From the NCBI GenBank assembly GCA_016215705.1, contig JACRIR010000060.1, positions 1 through 29,852 of the forward strand: 29,852 bases of DNA, read 5' to 3'. This DNA is from Candidatus Poribacteria bacterium (GTDB lineage Bacteria; Abyssobacteria; SURF-5). A program made the position numbers and the translations under genes. Below, in pieces: positions 17,147 to 24,371 of this stretch. Position 1 is the first letter of the stretch. Each line of letters starts with the position of its first letter. Below the pieces are notes generated by a model that saw only the letters and a program-made list of their open reading frames with translations, ran no database searches and had not been told where the DNA came from.

Positions 17147-18153
17147 TATTGTCTCCGGATAATCCTGCCGAAAAGCTCCTCGAGCGATTCACATTCGGGA
17201 TAGCATGCTTGAACATTGATGTCGTTTCTGAGTAATTCCTCCAGAAGCGGAGAGATACTCTCTTTTACCGTACGCACTTCCAGGCGGAACAGAGGGCCGC
17301 TTGAGGAGGGTTCAGCAATCGGACCGCGAATCCCATATTCATGACACATATCCGAAAGCGCGTCGCTCAGTCGTTCCATTGCGCCGTTCACCTTAAGCAC
17401 GTATTTCGTCTCACCGTCGACAAGCTGTCTGATCTTGTTCAGAGAATCGCACAGCTTCACATGTCCGCGGTCCATGATGGCAATACGATCACAAAGCTTC
17501 TCGGCTTCGTGCATATTGTGGGTGGCCAAGACAACCGTTTTCCTCTCTGCGTTGACGAGCCGCTCTCGAATGAACGTCCTGACATCCTGCGCAATGAGGG
17601 GATCGAGATTCCGCGTTGGCTCATCCAGGAAGAGTATTTCAGGGTTCGTGAGCAATCCCCTCGCGATTGCCAGTTTCTGTCTCATTCCGGAAGAGTAATC
17701 TTTGAAGACTTTGTCGATATCCGCCCCCAGGCCCGTAAGTTGGACCACCTGATCAATTCGCTCCCTGGACTGGGGGGAGGTAAGATTATTTAGCGTTGCG
17801 AAGAACTTAAGATTCTGTCTTCCAGTCAGTCGCCAATAGAAGCTTCTCTCCTCGCTCACCACATACCCGATACTCTTCCTGATTTTCCGCCCGCATTTCA
17901 TCACGTCGTGGCCGTTGACAAAAGCCCTGCCTTCATTGGGCAGGATAAGGGTGCACAGTATCTTGATGAGCGTAGTTTTGCCGGCGCCGTTCGGTCCGAG
18001 CAAACCGAACAATTCACCCTTCATCACCTTGATATTGATATCCTCGAGGGCGGTGATCTCTTTTCTCTTGAGCGGGCTAGTCAATAGCTCGCGGTATCCT
18101 TTGGGCTGCGGAAATCGTTTGGTAACGCCGACAGTTTCTATTGCATGCGACAT
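17146..18153 (-). CDS. ABC transporter ATP-binding protein
   Basis: A 335-residue ATPase with Walker A GPNGAGKT (53-60), signature YSSGMRQKLAIA (153-164), Walker B ILFLDEPT (173-180) and the switch histidine in LATHNMHEAE. It belongs to the DrrA-like group that works with ABC-2 permeases and carries the usual C-terminal extension of about 100 residues, which is predicted to regulate dimerisation. The unusual RNLD in place of the common SGLD after Walker B is a small variation. The 5' end overlaps the nucleotidyltransferase gene by 16 bp and the 3' end overlaps the permease gene by 1 bp, so it is tightly coupled on both sides. Confidence 0.93.
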   Translation of the reverse strand: MSHAIETVGVTKRFPQPKGYRELLTSPLKRKEITALEDINIKVMKGELFGLLGPNGAGKTTLIKILCTLILPNEGRAFVNGHDVMKCGRKIRKSIGYVVSEERSFYWRLTGRQNLKFFATLNNLTSPQSRERIDQVVQLTGLGADIDKVFKDYSSGMRQKLAIARGLLTNPEILFLDEPTRNLDPLIAQDVRTFIRERLVNAERKTVVLATHNMHEAEKLCDRIAIMDRGHVKLCDSLNKIRQLVDGETKYVLKVNGAMERLSDALSDMCHEYGIRGPIAEPSSSGPLFRLEVRTVKESISPLLEELLRNDINVQACYPECESLEELFGRIIRRQ

Positions 18154-19415
18154 GGAGCATTCTCTTGGCGGATGGTAGCCGGCTTGAAGGGTCCCCAGCC
18201 GGCAATGCGTGTGATACTCTTTACCATGACTTTGCAGAACCGATGCGCGAGCTTAATGGAGCGACGGACGGCATAGTACGGAGACAGAGGTCCGGATATC
18301 GAGGATGGTTTATTGTCTCCGGGCAAGTCTAACGGCGCACGGAGCAACGACCGGCCAATAAACGTGACTAGCTGCGTGAGATCGCGTCTCTTGAGCAGCT
18401 CCTTGCATAGTCCGGCCCAGAACCAGTCCGGAAACAGGAGATTCGACTCATCACGGACAAGTAAGGTTCTTTTGACAATCATCCGGAGAAGGCGGTCCCG
18501 CAGGGGCTCGAATTCGGATGTCTTCCGAAGGTTCTTGGGAATCCGTTCTCTTATCGTCGCGTCCATGACATCGGCCGCGAGCGAGAGCGGATAATAGAGA
18601 TGAGCGGTGAAACCGCCTTCATGCGCTTCTTTCAAAATCCAATCCCAGTTGATCGTTTCATTATACTGTCCAACAACCCGGCAGATGTCGGACAGACCTC
18701 GCAGGTCCCTAAAACCGAAAAGTGAAGAATTCAGACAGAGATGTATTATAAGGTCTTCCGGAGAAAGCGCCTTCGCCTCGGCCGCTCCGATCTTGAGGTT
18801 GCCGGAACGTTTCCACAGTCCGTCGGGATTCATGTGGAAATGCATGTTTTGCGGGAGAATGTTTCGATGGATTTCTATGGCGGTCTCCTTTATCGGATGG
18901 TACCGAGGCGCCCAATGATGGTGGTGCGTCTTGTACCATTCTCTCGGCCTGTAATACTCACAGTGGGAGTAACCCAACTTAGACAAAGCCTCATCCGCCG
19001 CTTCGAGGTCCTTTTCTTGAACCATGAGGTCGACGTCGGACATCTCCCGAAGCGCCCGGTATTCGGGAAAGATTTCGCCGAGCGCAGCGCCTTTCAGGAT
19101 TATGGTTTCTATGCCGAGCAGGTTGAAGGAACTCAGAACGTTCTCTAGTTCGCTGTGGCAGAGCAAATTCCGTAGTCCGACCTGGTAATACGCATTCCTC
19201 AATGCTCTCCAGATTGGCCCGGGCACAACTTCGTGTCCCTCAACGAGCCCCAGCGAGTGGTACAGGAGCGATACGATCCGGCTTTGTTGTGCTGTTTGGA
19301 GAATATAGTCCCAATCCAGCCCTTTCCTCAAAAGCATGTGAATCTCGGACACCGCCCCTTCATTGGAGGCTGAGCCAAGACAGGCAAAAATGAATCTGTC
19401 CTCACGGGAAAACAT
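18138..19415 (-). CDS. Nucleotidyltransferase family protein (NTP_transf_5 type)
   Basis: I choose the ATG at 19415 because GAGG stands five bases upstream; this gives 425 residues. A longer frame begins with a GTG inside a hairpin repeat and is unlikely. The core motif is IILKGAALGEIFPEYRALREMSDVDLMVQ (105-133), with the KGA loop and Asp127/Asp129 as metal-binding acids of a polymerase-beta-type nucleotidyltransferase. The N-terminal helical region and the long C-terminal region fit the uncharacterised family often found beside PqqD, HprK-like kinases and peptide exporters. Its biochemical role is unknown; transfer of a nucleotide to a protein, peptide or phosphosugar is possible. The stop overlaps the ABC ATPase gene by 16 bp. 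Confidence 0.85.
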   Translation of the reverse strand: MFSREDRFIFACLGSASNEGAVSEIHMLLRKGLDWDYILQTAQQSRIVSLLYHSLGLVEGHEVVPGPIWRALRNAYYQVGLRNLLCHSELENVLSSFNLLGIETIILKGAALGEIFPEYRALREMSDVDLMVQEKDLEAADEALSKLGYSHCEYYRPREWYKTHHHHWAPRYHPIKETAIEIHRNILPQNMHFHMNPDGLWKRSGNLKIGAAEAKALSPEDLIIHLCLNSSLFGFRDLRGLSDICRVVGQYNETINWDWILKEAHEGGFTAHLYYPLSLAADVMDATIRERIPKNLRKTSEFEPLRDRLLRMIVKRTLLVRDESNLLFPDWFWAGLCKELLKRRDLTQLVTFIGRSLLRAPLDLPGDNKPSSISGPLSPYYAVRRSIKLAHRFCKVMVKSITRIAGWGPFKPATIRQENAPCRMQ

Positions 19416-19701
19416 CAAACCCTCGTTTCCTTGGGAGCGGCGTAAGGGCATATTGCCGAAATTGTCTTCGGAGTCGCGCCAATATGTCACTGATCCTTCG
19501 ATTCGCTCCCGAGAGAATAGCAATTGTTTCCCATAATTCGGGGACACGATGGGGCATCATGTCCCCGAATTATGCGACGTTTTTTCTACAGTTAACCACG
19601 CGGTGGCGCTGTCAAGCGCTCAGGATCGCGTTCATGCTCGGCCGTTTGCAAACAGAGCTGAAAGCATAACTTTGCGACCGAAACATTATTTGGGAAGTGG
19701 G
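19416..19701. other. Gap with hairpin repeat inside the RiPP locus
   Basis: This 286-bp gap separates the second PqqD gene from the nucleotidyltransferase gene, both on the minus strand. The only structure I see is the hairpin repeat at 19532-19574. No small peptide gene with Gly-Cys or leader-like sequence was found here. The hairpin could weaken read-through and divide the locus into a modification part and an export/tailoring part. Confidence 0.5.
19532..19574. repeat. GGGGACAC hairpin repeat
   Basis: 20-nt arms (19532-19551 and 19555-19574) flank a GGG loop with a single mismatch. The inner arm is GGGGACACGATG and the outer arm CATAATTC. It is the same family as the copies at 1803-1845 and 29733-29773. 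Confidence 0.85.
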
Positions 19702-19977
19702 TTACGAAGCCGCCCTGATCAGTCCGCGCTCGAGGAGTTCTTCGAGAAAAATCTTCATGTCGCTCCAAATCACTGTTGGCTCAGCGTCGAACTTCTCCTG
19801 AACCCGGTTTACCGCTTCTTCCAGAGTGCATCCCTCCTTCAAGGAAGTCCATATGCTCACCCCGGTTCCATTGAGCGCGTAAGTCAGTTTCGAGCCAAGA
19901 TGGATTAGTGTGCCCTCATCTTCATTGATAATAGTGTCGATCACATCCGGATTCGGGGTGAATCTGCATTGCTCCAT
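19702..19977 (-). CDS. PqqD-like leader-binding protein (second copy)
   Basis: A 91-residue PqqD-family protein, if begun at the ATG at 19977 behind GGGGAAAG. An earlier TTG overlapping the radical SAM stop codon lacks a ribosome binding site. The PqqD pattern is clear: two N-terminal strands (TIINEDEGTLIHL and LTYALNGTGVSIW, where the Leu/Tyr-x-Leu-Asn-x-x-Gly turn is diagnostic), then helices from about residue 51 to 87 (TLEEAVNRVQEKF ... MKIFLEELLERGLI). Such domains (RiPP recognition elements) bind the leader peptide and present the core to a modifying enzyme. It directly follows a radical SAM gene, so this pair probably works together. Confidence 0.88.
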   Translation of the reverse strand: MEQCRFTPNPDVIDTIINEDEGTLIHLGSKLTYALNGTGVSIWTSLKEGCTLEEAVNRVQEKFDAEPTVIWSDMKIFLEELLERGLIRAAS

Positions 19978-20012
19978 ACGTTTCTTTCCCCATCTTGTGA
20001 AGCGCGTTTCTC

Positions 20013-21044
20013 TCAATCAGCAGGCGCTAATCTGACCGGATTGCACAAAGATGTCCCGAGGAGGTCTTTGGCCCAGGGGTCGTCAGTCATTTCGGCCATC
20101 CAATTCACCTTCTGGAAATGTTTGAGACAATACCAGCAAGAGAAGTGGTCCATCTCTCCCAGCTTCCCGTCACCCAGGAGCCGGACTTTTCTGTTAGTGA
20201 AGGCAGCCACTGCGTCGACCATTCGCTGGTACGCTTCGTGGACGCTGATCTCCGCCAGATTTCCAAGGAGTTCCGACCCGCGCAATCCTCCGCCAAAGTC
20301 CGCCAGTTGACAGCAAAAGCTCAGTGAGCCATCGGACGTAACGTATATCTGCCTCATGCTAAGCGGCGGGCACAGGACGAGGGGATCAGAATCGAAATAT
20401 CCCGCCGTAAGTGATATCGTCGTCTTGAAGATTTTCCTGAGGCGAGCCGACTCCTCGTTGATTCGTCTGAAATCGGCAGGTTTGAGGTGGATTCCGAGCG
20501 CGGTCGTCCGGGGCGTGGGTTGCAGCGGGATAATGGCGACCTCGCCCGCCCCGATCTTCGAGGCAAGAAGCGCCATCTCCTCGAGTTGGTGGATGTTCCG
20601 TCGGGTTACTGTCATCCGTAAGCCAAACGGAATTCCCTTGTATCTGCAAATGCTCGCGGCCTGCAAGACCCGCCGGTATGATCCGTCAGCCCGATTGAGG
20701 TCGTGCACTTCCTCCGTCGCGCCGTCGAGGCTGAAACCCAGCCTTCGGACTGTGTCCATGCGGGGACCCATGCTCCGGTACCAGTCGGTGAAATTCCATC
20801 CGTTCGTTATCATGGTGAACGCGAGTGTGTTCCGGGCAAGCATCTCCACGACCTCGTCGAACTTGCCATGGAGCGTCGGCTCGCCTCCCGAGAATGCCAG
20901 GAAGGCTACGTTGCATGCTTTTGCAAATGAGATGACCTTCTCGAGAACGTTCAGCGGGAGGTCTTGGGCCGAGCCATCAATCATGCAGTGGCGGCAATTC
21001 AAGTTGCATCGGCTTGTAAGCTGGACTCCTATGCTTAAAGGCAC
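20013..21044 (-). CDS. Radical SAM/SPASM-like peptide maturase
   Basis: A 343-residue radical SAM protein. It begins at a GTG preceded by GGAGGGGG with good spacing. The cluster motif C13, C17, C20 lies in TSRCNLNCRHC almost at the N terminus, followed by FLAFSGGEPTLHG. The C-terminal third has cysteines in LVLCPPLSMRQIYVTSDG, LSFCCQLADFGG and FSCWYCLKHF, matching a SPASM-type domain that binds auxiliary iron-sulfur clusters. It sits between two PqqD genes (stop-to-start gap 24 bp upstream), an arrangement usual for radical SAM peptide modifiers. Likely chemistry in such systems is formation of thioether or carbon-carbon bonds or epimerisation in the core peptide. Which one occurs cannot be told. 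Confidence 0.9.
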   Translation of the reverse strand: MPLSIGVQLTSRCNLNCRHCMIDGSAQDLPLNVLEKVISFAKACNVAFLAFSGGEPTLHGKFDEVVEMLARNTLAFTMITNGWNFTDWYRSMGPRMDTVRRLGFSLDGATEEVHDLNRADGSYRRVLQAASICRYKGIPFGLRMTVTRRNIHQLEEMALLASKIGAGEVAIIPLQPTPRTTALGIHLKPADFRRINEESARLRKIFKTTISLTAGYFDSDPLVLCPPLSMRQIYVTSDGSLSFCCQLADFGGGLRGSELLGNLAEISVHEAYQRMVDAVAAFTNRKVRLLGDGKLGEMDHFSCWYCLKHFQKVNWMAEMTDDPWAKDLLGTSLCNPVRLAPAD

Positions 21045-21068
21045 TGCCTGCTCCCCCTCCTCGAGCGG

Positions 21069-21347
21069 TCAACGCTCTTCAAGAGTAACCACTCCAAGAT
21101 TAGCGAAGTCCTGAATAATGGTTTTCAAATCGTCCAGGATACTCGCTTCGCCGGAAGACTGGTACGCCTCTCTCACACGCTGTTCCATGTCGGTGACGCT
21201 GTGAGAGCCGTCGCACATGTTCCACACGAATTCCGCCACCGAGTTAATGACGTGAACGTTCCCATTCTTCGAGTCATAAAGGATAGACTCTTCACCAAGT
21301 TGGCGAGATAATATTCCTTCTTTTCTTAGAGGTTTCCTTAAATCCAT
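21069..21347 (-). CDS. PqqD-like leader-binding protein (first copy)
   Basis: A 92-residue PqqD-family protein starting at the ATG at 21347, which follows AAGGGGGT. The strands GEESILYDSKNGNVHVINSVAEFVWNMC (residues 17-44) contain the typical Asn-x-x-Ala-x-x-Val/Ile-Trp segment of the family, and the C-terminal helices (TDMEQRVREAY ... LKTIIQDFANLGVV) complete the winged-helix fold. The start overlaps the 3' end of the S26-like gene by 10 bp. Its sequence differs clearly from the other PqqD in the locus, so the two may serve different maturases or different precursors. Confidence 0.88.
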   Translation of the reverse strand: MDLRKPLRKEGILSRQLGEESILYDSKNGNVHVINSVAEFVWNMCDGSHSVTDMEQRVREAYQSSGEASILDDLKTIIQDFANLGVVTLEER

Positions 21348-21943
21348 GCCTTTACCCCCTTGATCCATTCGCCGGCCTTCCCCGATGCGATCTTTTCGAT
21401 GTGGTGCCATGCATGGTAGGCATGGAGAATCCATCCCCAAAAGACACGTCCGACCGGCCAAGGCTCGACCAGCGATCTCAAAGGACTGCGGAACACGCCA
21501 GTCAATCTGCTCCGGAATGGAGACCCGGTTCTTGATCTCTTGAAGACCAGATACGATCGAGTGGCGAGCGCTCGGTTCATCATTTTCCAGAACAGCGAAT
21601 TCAAACGAAGGCGCCCGTTCGAGCCTGCTATTTCAATTACTTTGCCCACTATCCGATCCGGGGAAATCAACTGCGTATGAAGTTCCTGATCTGCCTTTAC
21701 GAGGTATTCGAGAGCGCCGTTCTCTGCGGATGAACGGATCACTCGACATACGAGATTTCTTTCACATGAGGCGAACACGACGATGTCGCCCGCCCTGATG
21801 TGTTTGTCTCCGTGCTTGATGACCAGGGTGTCCCCCTCGCGAATCATTGGGGACATGCAATTGCCTTCAATCGAGCAAGCGCTTTTCTCGCCTCGCTCTT
21901 GCCAGATGTCCAGAACGGTTTCAAGGTGGACTTGGGGAATCAT
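21338..21943 (-). CDS. S24/S26 peptidase-fold protein with Cys at both catalytic positions
   Basis: 201 residues from the ATG at 21943; the start is not fixed by a good ribosome binding site. The signal-peptidase-like core is clear: EGNCMSPMIREGD (26-38) aligns with the family box G-x-S-M-x-P, AGDIVVF (51-57) with the next box, and NLVCRVIR (63-70) with the box that carries the catalytic Lys or His. In this alignment the nucleophilic Ser is Cys29 and the base is Cys66; both codons (TGC and TGT) were checked on the minus strand. There is no obvious N-terminal membrane anchor. The C-terminal 80 residues are basic with a Trp/His-rich patch. Relatives beside PqqD and HprK-like genes are assumed to process peptides. 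This one may be inactive as a serine peptidase, may be a cysteine enzyme, or may bind metal or the Cys-rich peptides. Confidence 0.72.
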   Translation of the reverse strand: MIPQVHLETVLDIWQERGEKSACSIEGNCMSPMIREGDTLVIKHGDKHIRAGDIVVFASCERNLVCRVIRSSAENGALEYLVKADQELHTQLISPDRIVGKVIEIAGSNGRLRLNSLFWKMMNRALATRSYLVFKRSRTGSPFRSRLTGVFRSPLRSLVEPWPVGRVFWGWILHAYHAWHHIEKIASGKAGEWIKGVKAWI

Positions 21944-21962
21944 GGCCCAACCACACACTTTC

Positions 21963-22922
21963 TCATAGACTCTGCTTGTCCAGTAACTGCATGACAAGGC
22001 TCGCGGTCTCTTCCAATTCACCCATGACCAGGTTGAAGCATCGGGCGCCATTAATTGTCGGAGCCAGCTTGTAGAGGTGGAGGCCGGGGTCGTTGATTGG
22101 ACCGATTGAGGAATTCAGGAACTCAAAAACCGCATGCGAGCCGGAGACATACTCCAGTCTTGGCTCGTCGCCAAAACCGCGCATAAATACTATGAACCGC
22201 AGCGGATACCTGTCCGAAAGGCTGGCTGGGGAAATCTCCTCAATATCGAGCATCTGCTCCGGGCCTTCCCCCTGCGCCGGCACATTCTCCTGTTTGGTTC
22301 CAGACAGATGCAGCAGCAGTCGCGATTCTTTACGCAGATTGACCTTTCGGGGAAACGGCTCGATTGCGGCCCCTTCAATATCGAGACATCCAACCTCGTC
22401 GGAAAGGAACTTGCACCCCAGACTCAACAGTTTTAGAACAAGGGTTGTTTTCCCTAGTCCGGAGGCAGCCGGAAATACAACGGCGTTTTCGCGCCACGAG
22501 ACGGCTCCTGCATGCACGAAGTGATGCTCCCTGGCGGAAACGGCGATTGTTCTCAGCAGCGAGGATTGGATGAGGGTTAGGGGCGGACAAAACCCGGACA
22601 GGTCATCGGCGGCTGTGCGTAGATTCCTCGATGTGTAGTAGTAGCGTCCATTTGTCTGAGATGCCCGGTACAGATAATTCCTGTCATCGATGAGCAGTTC
22701 ATTCCTCTCCGGCAGATGGTCTAGGATTTGCATTCCCGGGCCGGGAACCTCTTCCCAGTGCATTCTCCGTGTTTTTGGGTCAATGTCGGGGCCATCGTAA
22801 AAACGACCGTACATGGACCGCAGGTGGGCAAGTATTGCTTCCGAGTTGGACCTGACCCTGACTTCCTTGCCTAGAAAGCAGTAAACATCGACCGGGAGAA
22901 AATCAACCCCTACGGAATCCAC
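21963..22922 (-). CDS. HprK-related P-loop kinase
   Basis: A 319-residue protein. The second half matches the HPr kinase/phosphorylase P-loop fold: Walker A PAASGLGKTT (151-160), the acidic pair in FLSDEVGCLD (172-181), and the PFPRKVNLRKES segment that is characteristic of HprK-like proteins accompanying PqqD genes. The preceding HFVHAGAVSWRENAVVF is the typical lead-in strand region. The N-terminal half (1-130) is less conserved. Known relatives are predicted to phosphorylate serine or a peptide; the substrate here is not known. Translation starts at GTG behind AAGGA, 27 bp after the radical SAM gene. The next gene begins about 20 bp after the stop. Confidence 0.85.
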   Translation of the reverse strand: MDSVGVDFLPVDVYCFLGKEVRVRSNSEAILAHLRSMYGRFYDGPDIDPKTRRMHWEEVPGPGMQILDHLPERNELLIDDRNYLYRASQTNGRYYYTSRNLRTAADDLSGFCPPLTLIQSSLLRTIAVSAREHHFVHAGAVSWRENAVVFPAASGLGKTTLVLKLLSLGCKFLSDEVGCLDIEGAAIEPFPRKVNLRKESRLLLHLSGTKQENVPAQGEGPEQMLDIEEISPASLSDRYPLRFIVFMRGFGDEPRLEYVSGSHAVFEFLNSSIGPINDPGLHLYKLAPTINGARCFNLVMGELEETASLVMQLLDKQSL

Positions 22923-22949
22923 AGGTTTCGTCCTTGCGTGATACTAATT

Positions 22950-24068
22950 CTACAAGTTTTGTTCCGCGGGGCTTTTCGAGCCCACGCGTAATTCTTGTCC
23001 TCTTGCACGCCAGCAACCCGGATCGGCCCTGAATGGGTCGCCGGTCATTGCATACGAAAGACATCTCAACCCCCCTCCGCACGACCGGGAAAAGGAGCAT
23101 TGTTCGCATCCCTGATTCACTCGGCTGTGGTCACGCAAGGCCCGAAGCAATTCGCTCTTCGCATACAATTCCGCCAGCGACTTCTCCATGAGGTTCCCGA
23201 CGCGAATGGGCATCCTGCGGCATGGATACAGGTCTCCGTTTGGCATCACACTGACCAATGTATCACCCGCGGCACATCGATAGGGGGTCCCCCCTGCAAA
23301 AAGGAACTGCAGGGCGCGGCGCATGAAGACCTCCGTCCGGCAAAATCGGCGCATCCCCTCGGCGTGGGCCTTGTGCATGGCCTCGAGGAATTCACGAGTT
23401 TCTTCGGGCGAGAGCACTTCCTCTGCAACGGCTACTCCGTTTCCGGACGGAATGATCCGATCCGACCACACTCGCGTCGCGCCTACTTCCCGCCCCAGCC
23501 GTGCGACTTCGTCGAACTCGCGAAAATTGGACCTCTGGGCAGTAAAGGAAATCGCCGTCCGTATCCGCTCTCGCGCCAGGTTCTTCAGCGCTGTAACCGT
23601 TTGATCCCATGCGCCCGGCCCGCGGATGCTGTCGTTTCTCTCTCTTGTGCCCTCAATGCTTACCTGGACGTATCCTGTACCCAACTCCCTCAGACGATGG
23701 GCAGTCGCCAAGTCGATGAAGCTGCCATTGGTGAGTATGCCGAAGCTCAACCATTCCCGGTTTGAATGGAACGCTTCCAGCAGTTGAGGGAAGTCAGTCC
23801 GTATAAAAGGCTCCCCGCCCGTCACATTGATATGAGCGCGCGCCTTTGGCGTCTTCGACCGACTATCGCAGAGTTCCGCGAGTTGCCTGAACTGCTTCAG
23901 GATCGTGAGTAAGTCACGAAACGGAAGTTCCTCGCCCTCGTAGCTTTCCTGGTAGCAATGGCTGCATCGCCGGTTGCACCGGTCGGTAATATGCCATTGA
24001 AGCACGAGGTGATGACGGGGCTCAGGCCGCGTCTCCGTTATGTCGGAAGGGTAGGTACTCATGCCCAT
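22950..24068 (-). CDS. Radical SAM/SPASM maturase directly after the precursor genes
   Basis: About 372 residues; the start could be ATG 24068 or ATG 24062, neither with a clear ribosome binding site. The radical SAM motif is C31, C35, C38 in TDRCNRRCSHCYQE, followed by HINVTGGEPFIRTDFPQ. The C-terminal SPASM domain is complete, with a first Cys in YRCAAGDTLVSVMPNGDLYPC and a cysteine-rich tail (NQGCEQCSFSRSCGGGLRC then DPGCW), which should bind two auxiliary clusters. It lies only 24 bp after the second precursor gene, the usual place of the cognate maturase. Enzymes with this tail act on RiPP precursors such as sactipeptides, ranthipeptides and PqqA-like peptides. It is the best candidate for the enzyme acting on the Gly-Cys cores. 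Confidence 0.92.
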   Translation of the reverse strand: MGMSTYPSDITETRPEPRHHLVLQWHITDRCNRRCSHCYQESYEGEELPFRDLLTILKQFRQLAELCDSRSKTPKARAHINVTGGEPFIRTDFPQLLEAFHSNREWLSFGILTNGSFIDLATAHRLRELGTGYVQVSIEGTRERNDSIRGPGAWDQTVTALKNLARERIRTAISFTAQRSNFREFDEVARLGREVGATRVWSDRIIPSGNGVAVAEEVLSPEETREFLEAMHKAHAEGMRRFCRTEVFMRRALQFLFAGGTPYRCAAGDTLVSVMPNGDLYPCRRMPIRVGNLMEKSLAELYAKSELLRALRDHSRVNQGCEQCSFSRSCGGGLRCLSYAMTGDPFRADPGCWRARGQELRVGSKSPAEQNL

Positions 24069-24092
24069 CAAGAATTGAGCGAAAACAATATC

Positions 24093-24263
24093 TCAGTTCT
24101 GAAGAATGGAGCCACCGCCGCAACCACAACCACATCCGCCGCCGCCTCCGTCCGTATACGAGTCCACGCTTCCATGCGGCTTGATTGTCTCCTCGAGTTC
24201 TTCTTTTGAGTACGTCGCCAACACCATTGGTTTCACATACAGTTTCTTGAAGTCCCGTTCCAT
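24093..24263 (-). CDS. RiPP precursor peptide A, Gly-Cys repeat core
   Basis: A 56-residue peptide. AAGGAG stands seven bases before the ATG. The leader (about 1-38) contains YVKP (9-12), then VLATYSKEELEE and PHG.VDSYT. The core is a glycine run followed by CGCGCGGG, three Cys alternating with Gly, and ends SILQN. A Tyr-x-x-Pro motif in the leader is what PqqD-like domains recognise in lasso peptides. The next gene is a radical SAM/SPASM enzyme. Precursor B, 108 bp upstream, shares most of the leader while synonymous codons differ, so the protein sequence is under selection. No homologue was looked up. From memory, the alternating Gly-Cys core is like that of the predicted selenobiotic family, but here all positions are Cys. 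Confidence 0.88.
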   Translation of the reverse strand: MERDFKKLYVKPMVLATYSKEELEETIKPHGSVDSYTDGGGGGCGCGCGGGSILQN

Positions 24264-24272
24264 ACGTTCTCC

Positions 24273-24314
24273 TTATGTTCCCGCGCCGAGGCGAAAACTA
24301 CCTCTTGAACGCAC
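24273..24314 (-). CDS. Possible 13-codon leader ORF between precursor genes
   Basis: A near-perfect Shine-Dalgarno, AAAGGAGGT (complement of 24325-24333), stands 10-11 bases before a GTG that opens a 13-codon frame. Its TAA overlaps the ribosome binding site of precursor A. The peptide would be basic and Gly/Ser rich with no Cys. It could be a translated spacer that couples or tunes precursor A, or the ribosome binding site may be a leftover from a lost peptide gene. There is no support from a family. Confidence 0.2.
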   Translation of the reverse strand: MRSRGSFRLGAGT

Positions 24315-24371
24315 CCGTTTGCAAACCTCCTTTAGACCTGTCAGAAATCAAAAGCTGATGATGCAGCAGGA

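Noticed and set aside
18138-19547. Longer start (GTG at 19547) for the nucleotidyltransferase.
   Set aside because: The GTG lies inside the hairpin repeat and has no ribosome binding site; the ATG at 19415 has GAGG at the right distance and begins where family similarity would be expected.
24062-24263. Precursor A is in frame with the SPASM maturase across a single TGA (24093-24095), so selenocysteine read-through would fuse them.
   Set aside because: The TGA lies after SILQN, not in the Gly-Cys core, and I see no SECIS-like hairpin just after it. All core positions are TGT or TGC. Ordinary termination is far more likely.
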